Source of the DNA: DASUHT01 sp038230835
Lineage (GTDB): Bacteria; Actinomycetota; Thermoleophilia; Gaiellales; JAICJC01
DNA length: 64,000 nucleotides
Direction: 5' to 3'
Assembly (NCBI GenBank): GCA_038230835.1
Contig: JBBRMM010000017.1
Coordinates: 1 to 64,000, forward strand
The notes beneath the pieces were generated by a model, which searched no databases, had not been told where the DNA came from, and saw only the letters and a program-made list of their open reading frames with translations. This document shows positions 49,934 to 57,835 of this stretch, piece after piece (positions within the stretch are counted from its first letter, which is position 1; every line of letters begins with the position of its first letter). The position numbers and the translations under genes are program-made.

Positions 49934-51736
49934 CTACTTACCGCCGGTGACGGGCTGGTCGGGCGTGATGCGAGCGTAGTGGGCGTACCACTTGCCGATC
50001 GCCGCGAAGGCCGGGGCGGCCACCCGACCGCCGAAGTAGCCCTTGGTCGGATGGTCGACGACAACCATGATCTCGACCTGGGGGTCGGATGCCGGGAAGA
50101 AGCCGATGAAGGACGATCGGTACCACCCGGGGACGTAGCGACCGTTGACCGGCACCTGCGCGGTGCCGGTCTTGCCGGCGATCGAGTATCCGGGAATCTG
50201 GGCCAGCACGCCGGTGCCGAACGGCTCATGGACGACGCGCTCGAGCATGCCGACCAGCTCGTGATCGATCCCCTGGGTGAGTACGCGGCTGTGCGCCTGG
50301 GCGGGGAGTCTGACGCCCTGAACCGAGCTGACGAGGCGTGGTGAGATCTGCACGCCACCGTTGGCGACCGCCTGGTAGATGCTCGCCATCTGGATCGGGC
50401 TCACGCCGACGCCTTGACCGATCGGCACCGTGCCGATCGTCGAGCCGGACCAGGTGCCATGGGCGAGCGAGGGCACGATACCGTTCGTCTCGGCCGGAAA
50501 GTCGAGCGCCGTGTGATGGCCCAGCCCGAACCGGGCCATCCAGCGCTGCATGCCTTCGGACCCGACCATCCCTCCGATGACGGCCGCGCACACGTTGGAG
50601 GACTTGGCGAGGCAATCGCGGGCACTCATCGTGACCGGCCCGCGAGGCATGTCGTCCTTGATCCATCGATCCGCGACTCGGAACTTGTAGGGCAGGTTGT
50701 GGAAGATCATCCCCGGATAGATCAGTCCCTCCGAGAGCGCCGCTCCGTAGGTGACGACCTTGAAGATCGACCCAGGCTCGTAGGTCATGGTGGCGGTGAG
50801 GTTCGCCGCGCGGTCGATGTGCTGGTGCGCGGTGTTGTTGTCGTACCCCGGCGCAGAGGCCATCGCCAGGATGTCGGCGCTGCGCGGATCCATCACGATC
50901 GCGGTCACCGCCTTCGCGCCCGAGGACGCGAGCGTCTGGCCGAGCACCGTCTGCACCTCGGCCTGCACGTTCGAATCGATGGTCAGCCGCATGTTGCGGC
51001 CCTGGCGCGGCGGCTTCGTGACCACGCTTCCGATGACCGTGTTGCCGGGCGCCTGCACGAGTTCTCGCAGACCGTCGTGCCCCGCCAGGTAGCGGTCGTA
51101 CTGCTGTTCCAGGCCACCGCCGTTCTTCGCGCCGCTGAGGGTGAACGAGTCGACGTATCCCAGCACCTGGGAGGCGAGCGCGCCCTGGACATAGACGCGC
51201 GCAGGCTCCGGCTTGACCGAGATGCCCGGGAGGCGGCCGAGCGCCGCCATGTGCGCGATCCGCGCCCCCACGCTCGGATCGACCCCACGAGCGATGTAGT
51301 AGCTGTGCTTCAGGCTGGCGATGATGGAGTCGACAGCGGCGGTGAAGTGGCGGTGCAGGGCCAGCCGCCGGGCGACGAATGCCCGCTGCTTCTTGGTCGG
51401 CTTGGCGGACAGGTGCGGCACCACCACCGGCCGGTGGCCGAGCGCACGTGCGATGGCCACCGCGGTCAGCCTGCGATCCTTGACCAGGCTCCGGTCGCTG
51501 ACGACGATGCTCGAGGCCAACTGCTCGGCGGCGAGCGTGCGCCCGTCGGCACTGAAGATGCTCCCGCGCTGAGCCGGAATCGGGTTCGTCTGCTGCTGCT
51601 GGTTGACCACCTGGGCTGCCAGCGAGCTCGCGTCGAACGCCTGCACCTGGACGGCTCGGCCCACCACCGCCGCGAACCCGAGCAGGGTCACCGCCATGAT
51701 CAGCCGCAGCCGGTGATCGCCGAGCCCGGCCCTCAC
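49934..51736 (-). CDS. ftsI: Septal penicillin-binding protein FtsI (PBP3)
   Basis: A 600-residue class B transpeptidase. One N-terminal membrane anchor (L-I-M-A-V-T-L-L-G-F-A-A-V-V) is followed by the N-P-I-P-A-Q-R-G-S-I-F pedestal motif. The active-site motifs are E-P-G-S-I-F-K (SxxK), K-S-S-N-V (SxN) and G-K-T-G-T-A-Q (KTG), all intact. It cross-links septal peptidoglycan with FtsW. GTG 51736 overlaps the ftsL stop (GTGA), which fixes the start despite an open frame reaching 52201. Confidence 0.94.
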   Translation of the reverse strand: MRAGLGDHRLRLIMAVTLLGFAAVVGRAVQVQAFDASSLAAQVVNQQQQTNPIPAQRGSIFSADGRTLAAEQLASSIVVSDRSLVKDRRLTAVAIARALGHRPVVVPHLSAKPTKKQRAFVARRLALHRHFTAAVDSIIASLKHSYYIARGVDPSVGARIAHMAALGRLPGISVKPEPARVYVQGALASQVLGYVDSFTLSGAKNGGGLEQQYDRYLAGHDGLRELVQAPGNTVIGSVVTKPPRQGRNMRLTIDSNVQAEVQTVLGQTLASSGAKAVTAIVMDPRSADILAMASAPGYDNNTAHQHIDRAANLTATMTYEPGSIFKVVTYGAALSEGLIYPGMIFHNLPYKFRVADRWIKDDMPRGPVTMSARDCLAKSSNVCAAVIGGMVGSEGMQRWMARFGLGHHTALDFPAETNGIVPSLAHGTWSGSTIGTVPIGQGVGVSPIQMASIYQAVANGGVQISPRLVSSVQGVRLPAQAHSRVLTQGIDHELVGMLERVVHEPFGTGVLAQIPGYSIAGKTGTAQVPVNGRYVPGWYRSSFIGFFPASDPQVEIMVVVDHPTKGYFGGRVAAPAFAAIGKWYAHYARITPDQPVTGGK

Positions 51737-52131
51737 TTGGAGAACACCCCGAGTCGGTGCGGCCTGGGCCGGAGCGGCAGGTAGCGCCACGGGCTGGTCT
51801 GGACCATCCCGTACGAGCGCGCCCGCTTGGCGATCACCCAGGGCGCCGTCAGCCTCTGGACCTCGTTTTCGAGCGTCCGGTTCTGGATGCCCAGCACGGT
51901 CGCCTGCTGGGACATGTGGTTGGCGTCGATGCCGGACCGAAGCGCCGCCACGTTGAGGGCGACGATCCCGCCCAGCATCGCTGCCAGCAGGACAACCCAC
52001 GCCAGTCCGCCGGCCGAGATCCGGCGGGCCGGCGCCGGGCGGCGGCGGGCCGGGCGCGGTGCCTCGGCGGGTGCGGGTCGGGCCTTGGGGGCGCGGCGGG
52101 GCGCGGAGCGCGCCGGAGCGGCGATGCTCAC
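51733..52131 (-). CDS. ftsL: FtsL-like septum protein
   Basis: A 132-residue bitopic protein between rsmH and ftsI, the ftsL position. The N-terminal 40 residues are Ala/Pro/Arg-rich and cytoplasmic, then one membrane helix (L-A-W-V-V-L-L-A-A-M-L-G-G-I-V-A-L), then a coiled coil (I-Q-N-R-T-L-E-N-E-V-Q-R-L). Sequence conservation of FtsL is low, so assignment rests on topology and position. GTG 52131 overlaps the rsmH stop. Confidence 0.8.
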   Translation of the reverse strand: MSIAAPARSAPRRAPKARPAPAEAPRPARRRPAPARRISAGGLAWVVLLAAMLGGIVALNVAALRSGIDANHMSQQATVLGIQNRTLENEVQRLTAPWVIAKRARSYGMVQTSPWRYLPLRPRPHRLGVFSK

Positions 52132-53063
52132 CGGCCGTTTGCCCTCTCGGCTGCCCGCAGCTTGGCCGACGCCGAACGCGGATTGCGCGAGCGCTCGTCA
52201 ACCGAGGGCACCACCGCGCGCGTGGTCAATGTGCGAATCGCCGGCTTGTGCCCGCACACGCACACGGGAAAGTCCGGCGGGCAGGTGCACCCGCGCGCCT
52301 CCTCCCGGATGAACTGCTTGACGATCCGGTCCTCCAGCGAGTGGAAGCTGAGTACCGCCAACCGGCCACCCGGAGCGAGCAGGTCACGCGCCGCTACGAG
52401 CCCCTCGCGCAACGAGTCGAGCTCGCCGTTGGTGGCGATTCGCAGCGCCTGGAATACGCGTTTTGCCGGGTGGCCCTGGCCGAACCGGCTGGGCGTCGGG
52501 ATGGCCGCCTTGATCACTTCGACCAGGTCCCCCGACCGCGTGAACGGTCGCTGGGCGCGCCGGCGCACGATCGCCCGGGCGATCTGCCGCGAGAACCGCT
52601 CCTCGCCGAACTCCCGGAACACCGACGCCAGCTCCCGCTCGTCCCAGCCGTTGACGATCCCGGCCGCGGCCAGGTCGGCCGACGGATCCATGCGCATATC
52701 CAGCGGCGCGTCCGTCGCGTAGCTGAAGCCGCGCTCGGTGCGGTCGACCTGCATCGAGGACATGCCGAGATCCATCAGCACCGCCTGCACCCGTCCGCCG
52801 GTCGCCACCATGTTGCGCAGCACGAGCGCGAAGTCGCCGTGGACGAAGCGGGTGGACGAGCTCGCGCCGGCGGCGAAGCGGCGGTAGAACGACTCCACCT
52901 CCGGGTCGCGGTCGATAGCGACGTAGCTGCCGGTGCCGTGCAGGTAGGGCTCGAGCACGGCCGCGTGGCCGCCGCCCCCGAAGGTGCAGTCGACCACCGT
53001 GTCGCCCGGACGCAGGTCGAGCAGTTCGGCCACCTCCAGCTCCATCACCGGGATGTGGGCCAT
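52128..53063 (-). CDS. rsmH: 16S rRNA (cytosine1402-N4)-methyltransferase
   Basis: A 311-residue SAM-dependent methyltransferase (MraW). H-I-P-V-M at the N-terminus, D-C-T-F-G-G-G-G-H-A as the SAM motif, L-M-D-L-G-M-S-S-M-Q-V-D, R-G-F-S-Y, and L-S-F-H-S-L-E-D-R-I-V-K at the C-terminus are all present. ATG 53063 is preferred: GCGAGGA lies just upstream and the codon follows the mraZ stop by ten bases. The longer start at 53102 would overlap mraZ. Confidence 0.95.
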   Translation of the reverse strand: MAHIPVMELEVAELLDLRPGDTVVDCTFGGGGHAAVLEPYLHGTGSYVAIDRDPEVESFYRRFAAGASSSTRFVHGDFALVLRNMVATGGRVQAVLMDLGMSSMQVDRTERGFSYATDAPLDMRMDPSADLAAAGIVNGWDERELASVFREFGEERFSRQIARAIVRRRAQRPFTRSGDLVEVIKAAIPTPSRFGQGHPAKRVFQALRIATNGELDSLREGLVAARDLLAPGGRLAVLSFHSLEDRIVKQFIREEARGCTCPPDFPVCVCGHKPAIRTLTTRAVVPSVDERSRNPRSASAKLRAAERANGR

Positions 53064-53073
53064 GACGTCCTCG

Positions 53074-53502
53074 CTAGTGCTGTGAGAGAGATTCGGCAAC
53101 ATCCTCCACGCTCCCTTGAGATTCGGCCTCCTGCGCGCGCCACGCCTCGAGGTTCCAGATTTCCAGCCGGTCGCGAAGCCCGGCGACCACGATGTCGCGA
53201 TCGAGCCCCGCGTGCTCCAGATGCATGGGCGGTAGCATCACCCGGCCCTGACGGTCGACGTCGGTCTCCCAGGCCCCGCCGTACAGGTAGCGGGCGAGCC
53301 GCCGGCCCTCGCGGCTGAACGGGTCGAGCCGGGAGATCTGAGACTCGGCGAAGGCCTCCCAGCCGGAGCGGTTGTAGACCGCCAGACATCCGTCGAGGCC
53401 CTTCGTGACCACCACGCCGTCGGCGAAATGCTCCCGGTAGCGAGCCGGCAGCGTGACCCGGTTCTTGGCATCCAACTTCTGAACCGATTCACCGAGCAAC
53501 AA
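53074..53502 (-). CDS. mraZ: Transcriptional regulator MraZ
   Basis: A 142-residue AbrB-fold protein with two tandem half-domains: V-Q-K-L-D-A-K-N-R-V-T-L-P-A-R-Y and W-E-T-D-V-D-R-Q-G-R-V-M-L-P, each carrying the D-x-x-x-R core. MraZ represses its own dcw operon in other bacteria. The start is taken as TTG 53502 (M-L-L-G-E-S, matching the family's M-F-L-G-E), with TTG 53499 as alternative. GGGAG lies ten bases upstream and is part of the last operator repeat. Confidence 0.93.
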   Translation of the reverse strand: MLLGESVQKLDAKNRVTLPARYREHFADGVVVTKGLDGCLAVYNRSGWEAFAESQISRLDPFSREGRRLARYLYGGAWETDVDRQGRVMLPPMHLEHAGLDRDIVVAGLRDRLEIWNLEAWRAQEAESQGSVEDVAESLSQH

Positions 53503-53512
53503 GGTGGCTTTC

Positions 53513-53547
53513 TCCCATTTTGCCCCACGATACCCCACTTTCCACCA
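53513..53547 (-). promoter_or_regulatory. MraZ operator: four TGGGN-type repeats
   Basis: Reading the minus strand, TGGTG, TGGGG, TGGGG and TGGGA occur at exact 10-base steps (plus-strand 53543-53547, 53533-53537, 53523-53527, 53513-53517). This is the known architecture of MraZ binding sites. The last repeat ends 10 bases before the mraZ start codon. Confidence 0.85.
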
Positions 53548-53731
53548 CTTTGCAACGCCGACGTGGGCAAAGCGCTCCACCTGACCGACTGGGCATCACG
53601 TCGAAGGGGTCAACCCGCCCCTGCGACCCTCCGACGGCGCCCAGTCGAACCCGTCAAGCCGCGATCATGCAAGGGCGAGAGCGGCGAAATTTCCTTACAT
53701 GATTCCCTTGGTTGCAGGCAATCGCCGGTGG

Positions 53732-53737
53732 TAGAGT
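53732..53737 (+). promoter_or_regulatory. -10 box TAGAGT of a leaderless gene
   Basis: TAGAGT precedes ATG 53746 by eight bases without a ribosome site. It lies in the 243-base spacer divergent from mraZ. Confidence 0.45.
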
Positions 53738-53745
53738 CCGGCGTC

Positions 53746-54909
53746 ATGCCGTCCTCACTCCGTCCACGGCGGTGGACGCGCTGGGCACTCACAGCTGCTT
53801 TGGCCACCGGTCTCGGAGCCGGGGCGGCGATTGCAGTGCCACCTGCGCACGCCGGGCAACTCGCGTCCAAACGCGCCGAGGCGCGCCGTGTCGAGGCCCA
53901 GCTGAACCTCCTTCAGGCGCGGGTGGACGCGGCTGTCCAGGCCTACGACCAGGCAGCGTCACAGCTGCACCAGGTGCGCGCCGCGATCGTGCGCAACACC
54001 GCCCAGCTCCGGATCGCGCAGGCCAACCTCCGCATCGCGCGGGCGCAGCTGGCCCAGTTGGTGGTGGCCGGGTACAAGGGCGGCGGCCCAGACGTCACGC
54101 TCTACGTGCTCTCCGCCTCGTCGTTCACCGAGCTGATCGACCGCATCGACCTGGTCGATCGCGCCGACACCAGCCAGTCACAGCTGCTGGCTCTGATCGC
54201 AACCTCGGAGCACCAGATCGCGGTCCATCAACGGGCGCTGGTCGTCGAGGCGCACGCCGCCAAGCGGCTGGTCGGCCAGGCCGCTGCGCGACGGCACGCC
54301 GTCCAGGCGCTGGTCGCCCACCAGCGGACCGTGCTGGCAAGCGTGAAGAGCGACATCGCCACACTGATCAAGCAGGCGCAGGAACGCCGAGACCGGGCGG
54401 CCGCAGCGGCCGCCGCCCGTGCCGCCGCCGCCGCGGCCCAGCAGCAACAGCAGCAGCAGCAGAACAGCGGCGGCGGTACCGCGTCGGGTGGAGGCACGTC
54501 CGGCGGCGGCATCCCCGACCCGATCCCGAACCCGCCGCCGGCCGGCTCGCTGGGCCAGAAGGCCGTCCAGATCGCGATGGGCGAGCTGGGCGTTCCATAT
54601 GTGTGGGGTGGCGCCAGCCCGGCCGGCTTCGACTGCTCGGGCCTGACGATGTGGGTGTACGCCCAGCTCGGGGTCTCGCTCGACCACTACACCGGGTCGC
54701 AGTGGACGGCCGGCCCCCACGTCTCGCGGCCCGACCTGCAGCCCGGCGATCTGGTGTTCTTCGAGCCGACCATCGGCCACGTCGGCATCTACATCGGCAA
54801 CGGGCTGTTCATCCACGCGCCTCACACGGGCGACGTCGTGCGCATCTCCAGCCTGTCCGACTCGTGGTACGCGGCGGAGTACCAGGGTGCCGTCCGCGTC
54901 ACCGGTTAA
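53746..54909 (+). CDS. Secreted NlpC/P60 peptidoglycan hydrolase with coiled coil
   Basis: A 387-residue exported protein. Residues 1-38 are a signal peptide (R-P-R-R-W-T-R-W-A-L-T-A-A-L-A-T). Residues 40-230 form a long coiled coil of the PcsB/RipA type (A-R-R-V-E-A-Q-L-N-L-L-Q-A-R-V), followed by a poly-Gln/Gly-Ser linker. The C-terminal NlpC/P60 domain has the catalytic triad: Cys in G-F-D-C-S-G-L, His in I-G-H-V-G-I-Y-I, and His in F-I-H-A-P-H-T-G. It cleaves peptide stems of peptidoglycan, probably at division, given its place beside the dcw cluster and the coiled coil through which such enzymes are activated by FtsEX-type partners. Confidence 0.9.
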   Translation: MPSSLRPRRWTRWALTAALATGLGAGAAIAVPPAHAGQLASKRAEARRVEAQLNLLQARVDAAVQAYDQAASQLHQVRAAIVRNTAQLRIAQANLRIARAQLAQLVVAGYKGGGPDVTLYVLSASSFTELIDRIDLVDRADTSQSQLLALIATSEHQIAVHQRALVVEAHAAKRLVGQAAARRHAVQALVAHQRTVLASVKSDIATLIKQAQERRDRAAAAAAARAAAAAAQQQQQQQQNSGGGTASGGGTSGGGIPDPIPNPPPAGSLGQKAVQIAMGELGVPYVWGGASPAGFDCSGLTMWVYAQLGVSLDHYTGSQWTAGPHVSRPDLQPGDLVFFEPTIGHVGIYIGNGLFIHAPHTGDVVRISSLSDSWYAAEYQGAVRVTG

Positions 54910-55182
54910 CCTGCCGCCCGGGGAATCCGGACGCACGGTGCCACCGGTGACCCCTAGGAAATACCGCGATGCGGGGATATACTTGGGCCACGACCACCAC
55001 CTTGGGGTATGCAAGACTGCAGGTGGCGTCCGTAGACTGGGCGCGAACCTCGAGGGAATGGCCGGCATGGGGTCGCCGGTCTGGGCGGGCGCAAGCGCGC
55101 TCACATCGCAAACGGGAATATGAGCGCGACGGCGAACGTTTGAGGATCACGGAGCGGCGAGTGAACGAGGGAGTTGATAGGA

Positions 55183-56226
55183 ATGACTGACCAGCTCGTG
55201 ATCGAGCCGGAGGCCCGGCTACTGGTCGAGCTCGGCCAGGAGCGCGGCGTCGTCTACGAAGACGAGCTGGCGGGACTGTCCCTGGAGCTCGACCTCGACC
55301 CTGAGGACATTCAGGCGCTGCGCGACGAGCTCGCCCACCTGGGCGTCGACATCGTCGAGCCACCCGCCGCCGAGGAGCGGATCGAGGTGGTGGACGTCGA
55401 GATCGCGACCACCAACAGCCTCGACCTGTTCCTGCGCCAGGCCGGCCGCTACCCGCTGCTGACCAAGGACGAGGAGGTCATGCTGGCCAAGCGCATCGAG
55501 GCCGGCGACCCCACCGCCAAGCGGCGCATGATCGAGTCGAACCTGCGGCTGGTGGTGTCGATCGCCAAGCAATACCGCGGTCAGGGCGTGCCCTTCCTCG
55601 ACCTGATCCAGGAGGGCGTGCTGGGGCTCAACCGCGCTGTGGAGAAGTTCGACTGGCGGCGCGACCTCAAGTTTTCGACCTACGCCACGTGGTGGATCCG
55701 CCAGGCCGTGCAGCGCTCGATCGCCAATAGCGGGCGCACCATCCGGCTACCCGTCCACGTGTCCGACCGACTGCGCGCGATCGAGCGCGCCCGGCGGTCG
55801 CTCGAGGCCAGCCTCGGCCGCGAGCCGACCGAGGAGGAGATCGCCAAGGCGGCCGAGCTGACCTCCGACGCGGTGTCGGAAACTCTCGGGCTCGCCCGCA
55901 AGACCGTCTCGCTGCACGAGCCGGTCGGTGAGGACGGCGACTCGGAGTTGGGTGACATGATCGCCGACCCGGACGCCGGCAACCCCGAGGAGCTGGCCGA
56001 GACGCACCTGCGCCACGAGCGGCTGCGCGAGGGCCTGGCCCGGCTGGGTGAGCGCAAGCGCCTGATCCTCGAGCTGCGGTTCGGCCTCGACGGGCAGGAT
56101 CCGCGCAACCTCGAGGAGATCGGCCGGATCGTCGGGCTGACTCGGGAGCGCGTGCGGCAACTCGAGGCGGAGGCACTGCGCGAGCTGGCCGCGTCGGCCG
56201 ACATGCAGCCGCTGCGCGCCGCCTGA
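55183..56226 (+). CDS. RNA polymerase primary-type sigma factor (RpoD/SigA family)
   Basis: A 347-residue sigma-70 protein. Region 1.2 is D-L-F-L-R-Q-A-G-R-Y-P-L-L-T; region 2 is I-E-S-N-L-R-L-V-V-S-I-A-K with F-S-T-Y-A-T-W-W-I-R-Q-A; region 3 is L-G-R-E-P-T-E-E-E-I; region 4 is G-L-T-R-E-R-V-R-Q-L-E-A-E-A-L. It lacks the long acidic N-terminal region of many primary factors but retains all promoter-binding regions, so it is the housekeeping factor or a close paralogue. ATG 55183 is preceded by GAGGGAG. The 273-base leader holds TATACT and TAGACT boxes, but no site is convincing. Confidence 0.9.
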   Translation: MTDQLVIEPEARLLVELGQERGVVYEDELAGLSLELDLDPEDIQALRDELAHLGVDIVEPPAAEERIEVVDVEIATTNSLDLFLRQAGRYPLLTKDEEVMLAKRIEAGDPTAKRRMIESNLRLVVSIAKQYRGQGVPFLDLIQEGVLGLNRAVEKFDWRRDLKFSTYATWWIRQAVQRSIANSGRTIRLPVHVSDRLRAIERARRSLEASLGREPTEEEIAKAAELTSDAVSETLGLARKTVSLHEPVGEDGDSELGDMIADPDAGNPEELAETHLRHERLREGLARLGERKRLILELRFGLDGQDPRNLEEIGRIVGLTRERVRQLEAEALRELAASADMQPLRAA

Positions 56227-56237
56227 CCCAGCTGTAG

Positions 56238-56891
56238 CTATCCCGGCGCGCCGAGCAGGCGTCGTGCGTGGCCGTCCACACCCTCGACCGTCACCGGCAC
56301 CGTTGCCGAGCGCTCCCAGCCCGCGCGGGAGAGGGCGACGTCGGTGTGCGACACCTCCACCCCCCGCGGGGCGCAGGTCGACATCCCCACCACCTCGTAG
56401 CCCAGTTTGAGCGAGACGCCGAGGGACGCCGCGTTGCCCTCGATGGCGCCTGACGTTGCGAGCGATGCCCCGAGCCCGTCGAACGCCAGTTGCAGCACCG
56501 CCGCGCGCATCTCGGTGCCGTAGCCGAGACCCTGGTCGGCCTGACCCAGCCACGAGCCGGTGTGTACGCTTCGGGTGTCCGAGAATCGCTTGGCGGCAAC
56601 CTCCTGGACGCCGATCGCACGGCCGTCCACCCGCACGCAGAAGAGCAGCGACCAGCGCTCGGGCGAGACACCGGCGGCCGCTTCGCGGTAGTACTCGAGA
56701 AACGAGCGGTCACCCTCGGCGGTGCCGACCGTGTCGGTCCACGGGACTGCGAACGGCATCTGGCCGGCCGGGTGGACTCCGCGTCTGGCGACCGCCAGCA
56801 GCTCCCGCGCCTCGCTCCCGCCGGCCAGTCCGAGCACCAGCCGCGGGGTGCGCAACACGATGGCCAGCGGCAGCACCCACCGGTCGCTCAC
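56238..56891 (-). CDS. GNAT-family N-acetyltransferase
   Basis: A 217-residue protein of the RimJ/RimL-type acetyltransferase group: L-R-T-P-R-L-V-L near the N-terminus, W-S-L-L-F-C-V-R-V-D-G, G-S-W-L-G-Q-A-D-Q-G-L-G-Y-G-T-E-M as the acetyl-CoA loop, and N-A-A-S-L-G-V-S-L-K-L-G-Y-E near the end. The acceptor is unknown. GTG 56891 overlaps the nadE stop (GTGA), so it is the last gene of the nadE transcript. It converges on the sigma factor gene with 11 bases between stops. Confidence 0.82.
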   Translation of the reverse strand: MSDRWVLPLAIVLRTPRLVLGLAGGSEARELLAVARRGVHPAGQMPFAVPWTDTVGTAEGDRSFLEYYREAAAGVSPERWSLLFCVRVDGRAIGVQEVAAKRFSDTRSVHTGSWLGQADQGLGYGTEMRAAVLQLAFDGLGASLATSGAIEGNAASLGVSLKLGYEVVGMSTCAPRGVEVSHTDVALSRAGWERSATVPVTVEGVDGHARRLLGAPG

Positions 56892-57712
56892 AGTACGTGC
56901 GGCACGGCGTGCTTCCAGGCCACCGATGCGGCCCGGGCGAGCACCCGGTGCACCACCTCGGGATCGACGCCGGTGCGCTGTGCGACTGCCTGCTCGTTCA
57001 GGCCCTGGTCGAAGTGGGCGGCCAGCACCAGGTCGGCGTCCCGGTAGCTGAAGCCCAGCTCCTGCTCGTCGGTCTGCCCGCCCCACAGCCCGGCCGTGGG
57101 ATGCTTGGCGATCACCGACTCGGGCTGGCCGAGGAGGCGCGCCAGGCGGCGCACCTCGGTCTTGTAGAACTCGGTGATCGGCTCGATGTCCGAGGCCGCA
57201 TCTCCGAAGCGGGTGAAGTAGCCGAGCAGGTTCTCGCTGCGGTTCTCGGTGCCGAGCACGAGCGCATGAAGCTCCTGGGCGAGGTCGTAGATGACCAGCA
57301 TCCGCGCGCGGGCGCTTGCATTGCCGAACCGGATGTCCGAGGCGGCGACGCTCGGGCGGCCGGCCGCCAGCCCATCCAGGATCGGCTCGATCGACACCGT
57401 CAGCAGGTTCCCGGCCGGCAGGCCGGCCGCGTCGGCCGACGCCTCCGCGTCGTCCAGGTGCACCTGCTCGGTGTGGCGCGACGGCAGCCGCACCGCGACG
57501 ACATGCTCGGGCCCGATCGTGCGCGCACCGATGGCCATGGCGACGGCGGAGTCGATGCCGCCGGAGAGCCCGATCACCAGTTTGCCGCGGCCCGCATCGT
57601 GCATCGTCTCCCGCAGTCGCCGCGACTTGGTCTCGAGTGCCGCGGCCAGCTCGTCCTCGCCCCGCAGCAGGCCCACACCCGGATCGGTGGATGGTGCGTC
57701 GGCGCGGTTCAT
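56888..57712 (-). CDS. nadE: NAD+ synthetase
   Basis: A 274-residue ATP-dependent amidating enzyme, without the glutaminase domain, so presumably ammonia-dependent (or supplied in trans). The ATP-pyrophosphatase P loop is I-G-L-S-G-G-I-D-S-A-V-A, followed by G-T-E-N-R-S-E-N-L-L-G-Y-F-T-R-F-G-D-A-A-S and K-H-P-T-A-G-L-W. ATG 57712 is set by TAGGCT seven bases upstream, consistent with a leaderless start; the longer frame begins at 57766. The neighbour NrtR is a known regulator of NAD genes. Confidence 0.93.
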   Translation of the reverse strand: MNRADAPSTDPGVGLLRGEDELAAALETKSRRLRETMHDAGRGKLVIGLSGGIDSAVAMAIGARTIGPEHVVAVRLPSRHTEQVHLDDAEASADAAGLPAGNLLTVSIEPILDGLAAGRPSVAASDIRFGNASARARMLVIYDLAQELHALVLGTENRSENLLGYFTRFGDAASDIEPITEFYKTEVRRLARLLGQPESVIAKHPTAGLWGGQTDEQELGFSYRDADLVLAAHFDQGLNEQAVAQRTGVDPEVVHRVLARAASVAWKHAVPHVL

Positions 57713-57719
57713 CGCCCCA

Positions 57720-57725
57720 AGCCTA
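57720..57725 (-). promoter_or_regulatory. -10 box TAGGCT of nadE
   Basis: Minus-strand TAGGCT is followed by seven bases and ATG 57712. Confidence 0.45.
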
Positions 57726-57768
57726 CCCAACCCGCCGTGCCCGGACCCACCCCACCCCACCCCCACCC

Positions 57769-57783
57769 CGGGGTCAGACCCCG
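57769..57783. repeat. CGGGGTCAGACCCCG palindrome
   Basis: A perfect 15-base palindrome centred on A57776, lying between the NrtR-like gene and nadE, 43 bases upstream of the nadE -10 box. It could be a terminator for the upstream gene, an operator or a dispersed repeat; only one copy was noticed here. Confidence 0.5.
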
Positions 57784-57835
57784 TACGGACCGCGACACAG
57801 AATCGGCACGGAACTGCGACGAGATGCCGGATGCG

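Noticed and set aside
53583..53745. c-di-AMP (ydaO-type) riboswitch before the NlpC/P60 gene
   Set aside because: Such elements are common before cell-wall hydrolases, but I could not build the structure here, and the -10 box eight bases before the ATG argues for no leader.
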